Assembly (NCBI GenBank): GCA_012513235.1
Contig: JAAZCO010000252.1
Location: 1 to 9,783 of the forward strand
DNA length: 9,783 nucleotides
From: Gammaproteobacteria bacterium
Lineage (GTDB): Bacteria; Pseudomonadota; Gammaproteobacteria; Pseudomonadales; Pseudomonadaceae
Direction of reading: 5' to 3'
Part shown: piece by piece, positions 1 to 7,057 of the stretch
Numbering within the stretch: position 1 is the stretch's first letter
Layout: every line of letters begins with the position of its first letter
Notes under the pieces: model-generated
The model's database searches: none
The model's input: only the letters and a program-made list of their open reading frames with translations
Told to the model about the DNA's origin: nothing
Program-made: the position numbers and the translations under genes

Positions 1-854
1 GCTCGGGTAAACACACCAAGCAGATGACGCCCATCTTTTTCGGCAATCGCCTGACGCAACTCATCCAGATCATCACGATACTGATCCAACTGTTCGAGCA
101 CGGCTTCACGGTTAGCAAGAAAAATATCGTGCCACATCAGTGGATCACTACCCGCAATTCGGGTGAAATCGCGAAAACCACCCGCGGCATAACGAAATAT
201 TTCTAAGTTTTCACTGCGTTTAGCCAGTGAATCTACTAGGCCAAACGCCAGTAAATGCGGTAAATGACTGGTTGCAGCTAAGACACGGTCATGCTGCTCA
301 ACACTCATACTTTCAACGTCCGCACCCAAACCTTGCCAGAGCTTTTGTACACAGATCAAAGCCTCAGGATCAGTCTTGGCATGCGGTGTCAAAATAACCT
401 TATGGTGCTTAAACAGGTCAGGATTAGCTGCATCTACGCCACTACGCTCAGAACCTGCAATCGGATGCCCCAGCACGAGCAGTGGCGGCAAGTGGCCAAA
501 AGCTTCTTGAGCCGCTTGCAACAGATGGCCTTTAACACTACCGGCATCAGTAATAATGGTGTGTTCAAGCTGCAGTGCAGCCAATTGCATCAACAAGCTT
601 TTGAGCGCTAAAACGGGCACTGCTAGCATCACTACATCAGCACCAACGCAAGCCTCAGCCAACTCTGTGGTACAGCGATCAGCAATACCCAATTCCACTG
701 CACGCTCACAGGCTTGGGCATTTAAATCAACGCCCACGACTTCGTGAGCTAAACCAGCATCACGAACCCCTTTCGCAAACGAGGCACCAATCAAGCCTAA
801 ACCAACCACTACTAAGCGATTGATCTGAGTTGTTGCAGTGAGAGTCTTATCCAT
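1..854 (-). CDS. tyrA: Prephenate dehydrogenase TyrA, N-terminal part (runs off the window edge)
   Basis: Oxidatively decarboxylates prephenate to 4-hydroxyphenylpyruvate in tyrosine synthesis, in the cytoplasm. I translated it by hand: 284 codons are open from ATG 854-852 to the window edge, without a stop. The NAD-binding Rossmann loop GLGLIG is at residues 18-23, and an Asp at 43 (GVDL) ends the second strand, which suits NAD rather than NADP. Further family motifs are DAGSVK (103-108), GHPIAGSE (129-136, with H130 the likely catalytic His), SHLPHLLAF (196-204) and AAGGFRDFTRIAGSDP (223-238). The ATG lies one base after the hisC stop, with AGG at 863-861 as a weak ribosome site, so translational coupling to hisC is likely. 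In Pseudomonas TyrA is fused to AroA (EPSP synthase). That part would lie beyond position 1 and cannot be judged here. The family call is very secure. Confidence 0.96.
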   Translation of the reverse strand, partial: MDKTLTATTQINRLVVVGLGLIGASFAKGVRDAGLAHEVVGVDLNAQACERAVELGIADRCTTELAEACVGADVVMLAVPVLALKSLLMQLAALQLEHTIITDAGSVKGHLLQAAQEAFGHLPPLLVLGHPIAGSERSGVDAANPDLFKHHKVILTPHAKTDPEALICVQKLWQGLGADVESMSVEQHDRVLAATSHLPHLLAFGLVDSLAKRSENLEIFRYAAGGFRDFTRIAGSDPLMWHDIFLANREAVLEQLDQYRDDLDELRQAIAEKDGRHLLGVFTR

Positions 855-855
855 A

Positions 856-1968
856 TTAAGCCTGCTCTAACACCTGAGTTAAGACATCAAGGAAGCGCTG
901 GTTTTCAATTTTAGTACCGATAGAGACACGCAAGAACGTAGGCATAGCATAACCCGCTACCGGACGCACAATGACACCATGCTCAAGTAAGGCCTGATTA
1001 ATGGCTGCGGCATCACGCTGGAAATTAACAGCAATAAAGTTGCCTCGCGAGGGTAACCACGACAGCCCTAGCTGCTTAAAGCCCTGCTCCAACTGCTGCA
1101 TGCCTTGGGTATTGAGAATGCGGCTCTGCTCCAAATACTCTTTATCATCCAAAGCTGCGCAAGCGGCAACTAATGCTAAGCTATTGACGTTAAATGGCTG
1201 ACGCACACGATTCAGCACGCTCGCCACTTCTTTGGATGAAATGGCATAGCCCACACGCAGCGCCGCTAAGCCATAGGCTTTAGAGAAAGTACGTGATACC
1301 AGCAAGTTGGGATAACGACTTAAGTAATCCATACCGTCAGGCAAATCGCTGTCTGCTGCGTATTCAATATACGCCTCATCTAAAATAACCAGCACATGCT
1401 CAGGCACTTTGCTTAAAAAAGCATTCAGTGCAGCTTGGTTAAACCAAGTTCCCGTTGGGTTATTAGGGTTAGCAATAAATACCACGCGAGTATTGTCATC
1501 AATAGCCGCAGCCATTGCATCTAAATCATGGGCATAGTTTTTAGCGGGTACTTCGCGACATTCAGCACCTGATGCCAGTGTCGCAATCGGATAAACAGCA
1601 AAAGCATGCGCACTAAATACCGCATTACGCCCCGGGGCTAACCAGGCGCGCGCGACCAACTCTAAAATATCGTTGGAGCCATTGCCCAGGGTGATTTGTG
1701 CAGGCTCAACCGCATAGTGCTCAGCCAGTTGCGCTTTAAGTGCAAAACCACTGCCATCAGGGTAGCGAGTCAGCTCAGGTAAAGCGTTACTAATTGCTGC
1801 GCAGACTTTGGCGCTGGGGCCTAGCGGGTTTTCATTACTGGCGAGCTTAACGATGTCGGCAGGATTGAGACTCAACTCACGAGCCAGTTCTTCCACCGGT
1901 TTGCCAGGTACATAAGGGGATAGTTTTTGTACGCTGGGTAAGGCCGCAGCTAAAAAATCACAACTCAT
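856..1968 (-). CDS. hisC: Histidinol-phosphate / aromatic aminotransferase HisC (HisC2 type)
   Basis: PLP-dependent fold-type I aminotransferase. It converts imidazole-acetol phosphate to histidinol phosphate, and in this gene context it probably also transaminates phenylpyruvate and 4-hydroxyphenylpyruvate. The protein is 370 aa. Motifs seen: SNENPLG at 44-50, YPDG at 69-72, LGNGSND at 94-100, ANPNNPTGT at 166-174, DEAYIEY at 197-203 with the PLP-contacting Asp197, SRTFSKAYG at 225-233 with Schiff-base Lys230, and Arg238. The frame is open six codons further upstream (ATG 1986). I prefer ATG 1968 because GAGGAG sits 6 nt before it and because Pseudomonas homologues begin at the matching MS. 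The gene lies between pheA and tyrA, not in a his operon. That position favours the aromatic-pathway paralogue (hisC2, also called hisHb) over the sole histidine enzyme. This is inference, because a second hisC cannot be seen here. Confidence 0.96.
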   Translation of the reverse strand: MSCDFLAAALPSVQKLSPYVPGKPVEELARELSLNPADIVKLASNENPLGPSAKVCAAISNALPELTRYPDGSGFALKAQLAEHYAVEPAQITLGNGSNDILELVARAWLAPGRNAVFSAHAFAVYPIATLASGAECREVPAKNYAHDLDAMAAAIDDNTRVVFIANPNNPTGTWFNQAALNAFLSKVPEHVLVILDEAYIEYAADSDLPDGMDYLSRYPNLLVSRTFSKAYGLAALRVGYAISSKEVASVLNRVRQPFNVNSLALVAACAALDDKEYLEQSRILNTQGMQQLEQGFKQLGLSWLPSRGNFIAVNFQRDAAAINQALLEHGVIVRPVAGYAMPTFLRVSIGTKIENQRFLDVLTQVLEQA

Positions 1969-1974
1969 TGACAG

Positions 1975-1980
1975 CTCCTC
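1975..1980 (-). promoter_or_regulatory. Ribosome binding site of hisC (decides the start)
   Basis: GAGGAG reads on the minus strand from 1980 to 1975, 6 nt before ATG 1968. The alternative ATG at 1986 lies upstream of this site and so cannot use it. This supports the shorter 370-aa protein. Confidence 0.85.
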
Positions 1981-1988
1981 AAACAAGC

Positions 1989-2013
1989 AACTGCCGCTCT
2001 TTAAGCGGCAGTT
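1989..2013 (-). repeat. Perfect inverted repeat (hairpin) between pheA and hisC
   Basis: Positions 1989-1998 and 2004-2013 form a perfect 10-bp stem (AACTGCCGCT and its complement) around a 5-nt loop. The element fills much of the 54-nt pheA-hisC gap. It starts 10 nt after the pheA stop and ends 8 nt before the hisC GAGGAG. On the minus strand the stem is followed by GCTTGTTTG, which is not a real U-tract, so it is not a classical strong terminator. It could be a partial terminator, an mRNA end-stabiliser or processing site, or a modulator of hisC translation. The structure is certain from sequence; the role is unknown. Confidence 0.8.
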
Positions 2014-2022
2014 ATAATATGG

Positions 2023-3117
2023 TTAGAGAACGGCGTTGGGGTAGGACCCTAAAACCTTTAGCCCCACAGCTTCATTGGCAATCTGCTCCAAAGCACTGGT
2101 GACCCGCGGATCATCTTTGTGCCCAATGAAATCAATAAAGAACACATAGGTCCATTTGCCACTGCGTGATGGGCGCGTTTCAATGCGTGTTAAATCAATA
2201 CCATGGGCATGGAACGGCACCAGCAGCTCATGTAACGCACCCGGCTTGTTACTCATAGAGATAATCACCGACGTTTTATCATCGCCTGTCGCAGGTACTG
2301 TTTGATTACCAATGATTAAAAAGCGCGTCGAGTTATCTGGGCGATCTTCAATTTTATCGTCAAGAATGGTTAAGCCATACAATTGCGCTGCCATATCACC
2401 GGCAATCGCGGCGCTGTTCCACTCGCTTTTTACGCGCTTCGCCGCTTCAGCATTACTTGATACAGCCACACGCTCAACGTTTGGATAATGGGCATCTAGC
2501 CACTTACGGCATTGCGCTAAAGACTGAGCGTGCGAGTAAATGCGTGAAATCTTCTCAGTCTTAGTGTTTTCAGCAACCAGCAAGTGGTGGTGAATACGCA
2601 GTTCAACTTCCCCGCAAATCACTAAATCATGCTCAAGAAAACTATCGAGGGTGTGATTAATGGCACCTTCAGTGGAGTTTTCTACTGGCACAACACCGAA
2701 GCTGACCGCGCCCGCTGCGACTTCACGAAAGATCTCATCGATCGCCGCCATCGGTTTACTGACAACTGCTTGGCCAAAATGCTTAACGGTTGCCGCTTGC
2801 GAGAAGGTACCTTCCGGACCCAAATAGGCCACTTTCAATGGCTGCTCAAGTGCTAAGCAAGTTGACATGATTTCACGGAATAAACGGGCCATCTCTTCGT
2901 TATCGAGCGGGCCTTTGTTGAGTTCCATAATGCGCTTGAGCACTTGTGCTTCACGCTCAGGGCGGTAAAAAATCGCCTCTTCGCCTTCAGCTAGCGTGGC
3001 CATTTTAATATGCCCCACTTCTTGTGCGCAGCGTGCGCGCTGACTGATCAGCTCAAGAATCTGCTCATCAAGCTTGTCAATGCGCACACGTAAAGCTTGC
3101 AATGCTTGCTCGCTCAT
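2023..3117 (-). CDS. pheA: Bifunctional chorismate mutase / prephenate dehydratase (P-protein)
   Basis: Converts chorismate to prephenate and then to phenylpyruvate, the committed route to phenylalanine. The 364-aa length is normal for the fused P-protein. Domains in order: AroQ-type chorismate mutase at about 1-92, all helical, with Lys38 and the RPEREAQVL stretch at 52-60; prephenate dehydratase at about 94-272, with GPEGTFSQAA at 100-109, PVENSTEG at 144-151, SHAQSLAQC at 195-203 and NSTRF at 262-266, whose Thr-Arg pair is catalytic in the family; and an ACT regulatory domain at about 280-364 with GALHELL at 293-299 and ETRP at 313-316. The last two motifs form the phenylalanine-binding site in the family, so allosteric inhibition by phenylalanine is expected. 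The start ATG overlaps the serC stop by one base, with AAGGAG 8 nt upstream. No pheL-like leader or attenuator is possible in that junction. Confidence 0.97.
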   Translation of the reverse strand: MSEQALQALRVRIDKLDEQILELISQRARCAQEVGHIKMATLAEGEEAIFYRPEREAQVLKRIMELNKGPLDNEEMARLFREIMSTCLALEQPLKVAYLGPEGTFSQAATVKHFGQAVVSKPMAAIDEIFREVAAGAVSFGVVPVENSTEGAINHTLDSFLEHDLVICGEVELRIHHHLLVAENTKTEKISRIYSHAQSLAQCRKWLDAHYPNVERVAVSSNAEAAKRVKSEWNSAAIAGDMAAQLYGLTILDDKIEDRPDNSTRFLIIGNQTVPATGDDKTSVIISMSNKPGALHELLVPFHAHGIDLTRIETRPSRSGKWTYVFFIDFIGHKDDPRVTSALEQIANEAVGLKVLGSYPNAVL

Positions 3118-4199
3118 TATGCATGCTCCTTCTCAAAGGCCTGCATATAAGCCACTAAAGCTTCAACAGCTTCAAGTGATACCGCGTTATAAATTGAAGC
3201 GCGCATGCCGCCCACAGAGCGGTGACCTTGCAGGTTTAATAAACCACGCTCATCGGCACCGGCCAAAAAGGCTTTATCGAGCTTAGCATCAGCTAAACGA
3301 AAGGGTACGTTCATCCATGAGCGGTTGTTTTTCGTCACTGGATTACTATAAAAATCGCTGTCATCAATGGTTTTGTACAGCAGTGCTTGCTTAGCATGGT
3401 TGAGTTTAGCCATGGCATCTAAGCCACCCTGCTCTTTTAACCATTTAAAAACCAAGCCTGATAAGTACCAAGAAAAGGTCGGTGGCGTGTTGTACATCGA
3501 GCCATTATCAGCAGCAACTTTATAGTTGAGCATGGTTGGGCAACTGGCGCGCGCATGACCGAGTAAGTCTTCACGCACAATGCCGACCACTAGACCACTT
3601 GGGCCAATGTTTTTCTGCGCGCCGGCGTAAATCATCCCGTAGTCACTGACATTGATAGGACGCGACAAGATATCCGAGGACATATCAACAACCAGCGGGG
3701 TATCACCGGTCTCAGGCGTCCAGTCAAACTGCAAACCGCCAATGGTTTCATTGCTGGCGTAGTGCACGTAAGCGGCATCTTTACTCAGCTTCCATTCGTT
3801 TTGACCTGGAATGGCAAAGTAATCATGTTCTTTAGCGCTGGCAGCAACATTGATATTGCCAAAGCGACGGGCTTCATCAATGCTTTTTTTCGACCAGATA
3901 CCGGTATCGATATAGTCCGCACAACCACCATCCGCTAAAAAGTTCAGTGGGATTTGCGCAAACTGCTGGCTTGCGCCACCTTGCATAAACAACACTTTAT
4001 AGTTGCTTGGCACATTTAACAGGTCACGTAAATCCTGCTCAGCTTCGGCGGCAATCGCAGTGTACTCGTCACTGCGGTGGCTCATTTCCATCACGGACAA
4101 TCCCTTGCCATGCCAATCGAGCAATTCGCTTTGTGCTTGTTTTAAGACCGCCTCAGGTAGCGCAGCCGGGCCTGCGCAAAAGTTATAAGCTCTACTCAC
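3117..4199 (-). CDS. serC: Phosphoserine aminotransferase, GTG start
   Basis: PLP enzyme converting 3-phosphohydroxypyruvate and glutamate to phosphoserine. It also acts on the 4-phosphohydroxythreonine precursor in PLP synthesis (the PdxF role). With the GTG at 4199-4197 the protein is 360 aa, the usual family length, and begins VSRAYNFCAGPAALP, matching the family N-terminus. Motifs: FCAGPAALP at 7-15, VMEMSHRS at 36-43 with Arg42, QGGAS at 73-77, Asp172 in VVDMSSD, and Schiff-base Lys196 in YAGAQKN (191-197). The frame stays open upstream to ATG 4298, but that extension would lie inside gyrA, carries no family signature and is rejected. The GTG is 7 nt after the gyrA stop. Its ribosome site is weak (GAG at 4208-4206, or AAAGAG at 4215-4210), so initiation probably relies on ribosomes finishing gyrA. 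Confidence 0.95.
   Translation of the reverse strand: MSRAYNFCAGPAALPEAVLKQAQSELLDWHGKGLSVMEMSHRSDEYTAIAAEAEQDLRDLLNVPSNYKVLFMQGGASQQFAQIPLNFLADGGCADYIDTGIWSKKSIDEARRFGNINVAASAKEHDYFAIPGQNEWKLSKDAAYVHYASNETIGGLQFDWTPETGDTPLVVDMSSDILSRPINVSDYGMIYAGAQKNIGPSGLVVGIVREDLLGHARASCPTMLNYKVAADNGSMYNTPPTFSWYLSGLVFKWLKEQGGLDAMAKLNHAKQALLYKTIDDSDFYSNPVTKNNRSWMNVPFRLADAKLDKAFLAGADERGLLNLQGHRSVGGMRASIYNAVSLEAVEALVAYMQAFEKEHA
3126..3131 (-). promoter_or_regulatory. Ribosome binding site of pheA inside the serC 3' end
   Basis: AAGGAG reads on the minus strand from 3131 to 3126, 8 nt before the pheA ATG. It lies within the last codons of serC, and the stop and start overlap as TAATG. This arrangement is typical of translational coupling. 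Confidence 0.8.
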
Positions 4200-4206
4200 T
4201 GCTCTC

Positions 4207-6882
4207 TCACTCTTTAGGATTGTTGGACTCGCCAGCAACAGAGTCTTCATCTGTACTAACGTCATCGTGCTCAACGGCAGGTGCATCAGTAGATGCATCT
4301 ACTGCATGTTCGGCACCATCATCGCCTTGCGCATCTAAATCATCACTGACAGTTGGCTCTTGTACACGCTCTAAACCGACTAATGTCTCGTCGCTTGCTA
4401 GACGTATCAAGGTTACACCTTGAGTGTTGCGCGACAAAGAGGAAACCTCATCAACACGAGTACGCACTAAGGTGCCTTGGTCAGAAATCAACATAATTTC
4501 TTCGCCATCCAGTACTTGAATCGCACCGACCAAATGACCGTTACGCTCACTGCAAATCATCGCAATCACACCCTGGCCACCACGACGGTAGCTGGGGAAA
4601 TCAGCAATGGCTGTACGCTTACCATAGCCACGCGCAGAAGCAGTCAGAATTTCGCTGCCCTCTTCTGGAATAATCATGGAGATCAGGTTCTGACCTTCGG
4701 GTAGACGCATACCACGCACACCGCGAGCGGTACGGCCCATGGCGCGCACATCAGTTTCAGCGAAACGTGTCACTTTACCGCCGTCTGAGAACAACATCAC
4801 TTCACGTGAGCCGTCAGTGACTGCTGCTGAAATCAAGGTGTCGTCATCATCCAAGCCCAAGGCAATTAAGCCTGAAGTGCGTGGGCGACTGAATTGCTCC
4901 AGTGGAGTTTTCTTAACCGTACCTTTAGCTGTTGCCATAAACACGAAGTGGTCTTCGGTGTACTCATCAACCGGCAGCATGGCAGTGATTTTCTCACCTT
5001 CATCCAATGGTAATAAGTTCACAATTGGACGACCGCGCGCAGTACGTGAAGCTTCTGGAATTTCAAAGGTACGCATCCAGTACACTTTACCTTTACTGGA
5101 GAACAGCAGCAGTGTGGTGTGACTGTTGGCCACTAACAGGTGTTCTACGTAATCTTCGTCTTTAACACCCGTGGCTGCTTTACCACGACCACCACGACGC
5201 TGGGCGTCATAGGCATCGAGAGGCTGGCTCTTGGCATAACCCAGGTGCGAAATCGTTACCACGCGCTCTTCTTCGGTGATCAGGTCAGCAATGGTTAAAT
5301 CAACGCGCGAAGCAGTGATTTCCGTGCGACGCTCATCACCGTAGTCGGCTTTAACTTTTTCCAGCTCTTCACGAATCACTTCTAGTAAGCGCTCGGCGCT
5401 ACCGAGAATTGTCAGTAACTCGCTGATTTGTAGCAGAATTTCTTGGTACTCACTGAGCAGTTTTTCATGCTCAAGACCGGTTAAGCGGTGCAGGCGTAAC
5501 TCAAGAATAGCTTGAGCTTGCTCAGGCGACAGATGGTAGAAACCATCACGCATACCGTATTGCTCATCCAGATCTTCTGGGCGACTAGAGGTTGCACCGG
5601 AGCGCTCAACCATCTCCGCAACGGCACTGGATTCCCATGCAGTTGCAATCAAACGCTCTTTAGCTTCAGCAGGCGTTGGTGAGTCTTTAATCATCGCGAT
5701 CACAGGGTCGATATTCGACAGTGCAACGGCTTGACCTTCAAGAATATGACCACGCTCACGCGCTTTACGTAATTCAAATACAGTGCGGCGCGTCACTACT
5801 TCACGGCGGTGACGCACAAAGACTTCAAGCATGTCTTTCAGGTTGAGCAAACGAGGACGACCATCAACCAGAGCGACCACGTTGATACCAAACACGCTTT
5901 GCATCTGTGTTTGTGCATAAAGGTTGTTGAGTACCACTTCTGGTACTTCACCACGACGCAACTCAATCACCACACGCATACCGTCTTTATCCGACTCGTC
6001 GCGCAGCTCGCTGATACCTTCCAGCTTCTTCTCTTTAACCAGCTCGGCGATTTTTTCAATCAAGCGAGCTTTGTTCAGCTGGTAAGGTAATTCACTGATA
6101 ATGATTTGCTGACGACCGCCGACTTTATCAATATCTTCGATAAAAGTGCGAGCGCGCATATAAATGCGGCCACGACCGGTGCGGTAGGCTTCGATAATAC
6201 CCGCGCGGCCATTGATGATACCGGCGGTTGGGAAATCTGGACCTGGAATAAACTGCATCAATTCATCAACGCTGATGTCAGGGTTGTCGATCAAAGCTAA
6301 GCAGCCATTGATCACTTCAGTCAGGTTGTGTGGCGGAATGTTCGTCGCCATACCTACAGCAATACCTGAAGAGCCATTGACCAGCAAGTTAGGCACACGA
6401 GTCGGCAGCACAGCTGGAATCATTTCGGTGCCGTCGTAGTTGGGCACCCAGTCCACTGTTTCTTTTTCAAGGTCTGCCAGCAGTTCATGGGCTAGCTTGG
6501 TCATACGTACTTCGGTATAACGCATTGCTGCTGCGTTATCACCATCGACGGAACCGAAGTTACCTTGGCCATCGACCAGCAAGTAACGCAAAGAGAACGG
6601 CTGTGCCATACGCACAATGGTGTCGTAAACTGCAGTATCACCGTGCGGGTGATACTTACCAATCACGTCACCGACGACACGCGCCGATTTCTTATAGGGT
6701 TTATTCCAGTCATTACCCAATTCACGCATCGCAAATAAAACTCGGCGGTGCACCGGCTTTAAGCCATCACGCGCATCTGGCAACGCTCGACCAACAATTA
6801 CGCTCATCGCATAATCAAGGTACGACTGTCGCATTTCATCTTCGATACTGATCGGAAGGATTTCTTTGGCCAAATCACCCAT
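4207..6882 (-). CDS. gyrA: DNA gyrase subunit A
   Basis: Breaks and rejoins DNA in the A2B2 gyrase that introduces negative supercoils. The protein is 891 aa. The N-terminal winged-helix/tower region contains catalytic Tyr122 preceded by Arg121 (AAAMRYTE). The quinolone-resistance region reads HPHGDTAVYD at 78-87, with Thr83 and Asp87, which is the wild-type pattern in Pseudomonas. A coiled-coil and dimer gate follow at about 350-500. The GyrA box QRRGGRG at 561-567 opens the beta-pinwheel domain needed for DNA wrapping. An acidic tail (845-891) has 16 Asp/Glu and one Lys. ATG 6882 is chosen over the in-frame ATG 6939: MGDLAKEILP is the family N-terminus, and AAGGAA lies 10 nt upstream. The pinwheel lacks the acidic insertion I recall in P. 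aeruginosa GyrA; the junction is near residue 637. The gene heads the serC-pheA-hisC-tyrA block. Confidence 0.98.
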   Translation of the reverse strand: MGDLAKEILPISIEDEMRQSYLDYAMSVIVGRALPDARDGLKPVHRRVLFAMRELGNDWNKPYKKSARVVGDVIGKYHPHGDTAVYDTIVRMAQPFSLRYLLVDGQGNFGSVDGDNAAAMRYTEVRMTKLAHELLADLEKETVDWVPNYDGTEMIPAVLPTRVPNLLVNGSSGIAVGMATNIPPHNLTEVINGCLALIDNPDISVDELMQFIPGPDFPTAGIINGRAGIIEAYRTGRGRIYMRARTFIEDIDKVGGRQQIIISELPYQLNKARLIEKIAELVKEKKLEGISELRDESDKDGMRVVIELRRGEVPEVVLNNLYAQTQMQSVFGINVVALVDGRPRLLNLKDMLEVFVRHRREVVTRRTVFELRKARERGHILEGQAVALSNIDPVIAMIKDSPTPAEAKERLIATAWESSAVAEMVERSGATSSRPEDLDEQYGMRDGFYHLSPEQAQAILELRLHRLTGLEHEKLLSEYQEILLQISELLTILGSAERLLEVIREELEKVKADYGDERRTEITASRVDLTIADLITEEERVVTISHLGYAKSQPLDAYDAQRRGGRGKAATGVKDEDYVEHLLVANSHTTLLLFSSKGKVYWMRTFEIPEASRTARGRPIVNLLPLDEGEKITAMLPVDEYTEDHFVFMATAKGTVKKTPLEQFSRPRTSGLIALGLDDDDTLISAAVTDGSREVMLFSDGGKVTRFAETDVRAMGRTARGVRGMRLPEGQNLISMIIPEEGSEILTASARGYGKRTAIADFPSYRRGGQGVIAMICSERNGHLVGAIQVLDGEEIMLISDQGTLVRTRVDEVSSLSRNTQGVTLIRLASDETLVGLERVQEPTVSDDLDAQGDDGAEHAVDASTDAPAVEHDDVSTDEDSVAGESNNPKE

Positions 6883-6892
6883 GGAAGCTCGG

Positions 6893-6898
6893 TTCCTT
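6893..6898 (-). promoter_or_regulatory. Ribosome binding site of gyrA
   Basis: AAGGAA reads on the minus strand from 6898 to 6893, with a rather long 10-nt spacer to ATG 6882. It lies downstream of the alternative in-frame ATG at 6939, so it supports the shorter protein. Confidence 0.65.
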
Positions 6899-6929
6899 AT
6901 TAATTCATCATGCTTAATACAAGCCCGCA

Positions 6930-6938
6930 ATAGTAACA
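6930..6938 (-). promoter_or_regulatory. Candidate extended -10 promoter of gyrA
   Basis: On the minus strand TGT followed by TACTAT (6938-6930) resembles an extended -10 element, with TACTAT at 6935-6930. No -35 hexamer is recognisable at 16-18 nt upstream, where the DNA is GC-rich (around 6952-6958). Transcription would begin near 6923, giving a leader of roughly 40 nt before ATG 6882. In E. coli the gyr promoters are stimulated by DNA relaxation through features around the -10 region. That such control acts here is inference only. Confidence 0.35.
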
Positions 6939-7012
6939 CATGCCGCGCAAACGCGCTCTAGCAACGCACAGGCTTTTCTAAGGGTTTTAATCTTATGTTT
7001 ATCAGGTCACGC

Positions 7013-7026
7013 AAAACAGCTGTTTT
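7013..7026. repeat. Perfect 14-bp palindrome in the mtnA-gyrA gap
   Basis: AAAACAGCTGTTTT is a perfect palindrome about 30 bp past the mtnA stop and about 75 bp upstream of the candidate gyrA -10. It has no loop and no GC-rich stem, so it makes a poor terminator. A dimeric DNA-binding protein site is the likelier role if it has one. It is not a LexA box, which would read CTGT-N8-ACAG; this has the opposite arrangement. The rest of the 6883-7057 gap shows no clear terminator for mtnA, so read-through into gyrA is possible. Confidence 0.45.
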
Positions 7027-7057
7027 ATGCCACTCAACCAACAGAGCGCGTCATGAT

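Noticed and set aside
1989..2020. Classical rho-independent terminator between pheA and hisC
   Set aside because: The stem is strong, but neither strand carries a run of T directly after it, so I list it only as a hairpin of unknown role.
4007..4423. 138-aa plus-strand open frame over the gyrA-serC junction
   Set aside because: It lies antisense to two certain genes, has no recognisable domain or ribosome site, and its composition follows from the opposite strand's codons.
4739..5122. 127-aa plus-strand open frame inside gyrA
   Set aside because: It is an antisense shadow of the gyrA pinwheel region, low in complexity and without any family signature.
6883..6939. 19-codon N-terminal extension of gyrA
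   Set aside because: It is not part of the GyrA family N-terminus. The ribosome site at 6898-6893 lies inside it and serves ATG 6882.
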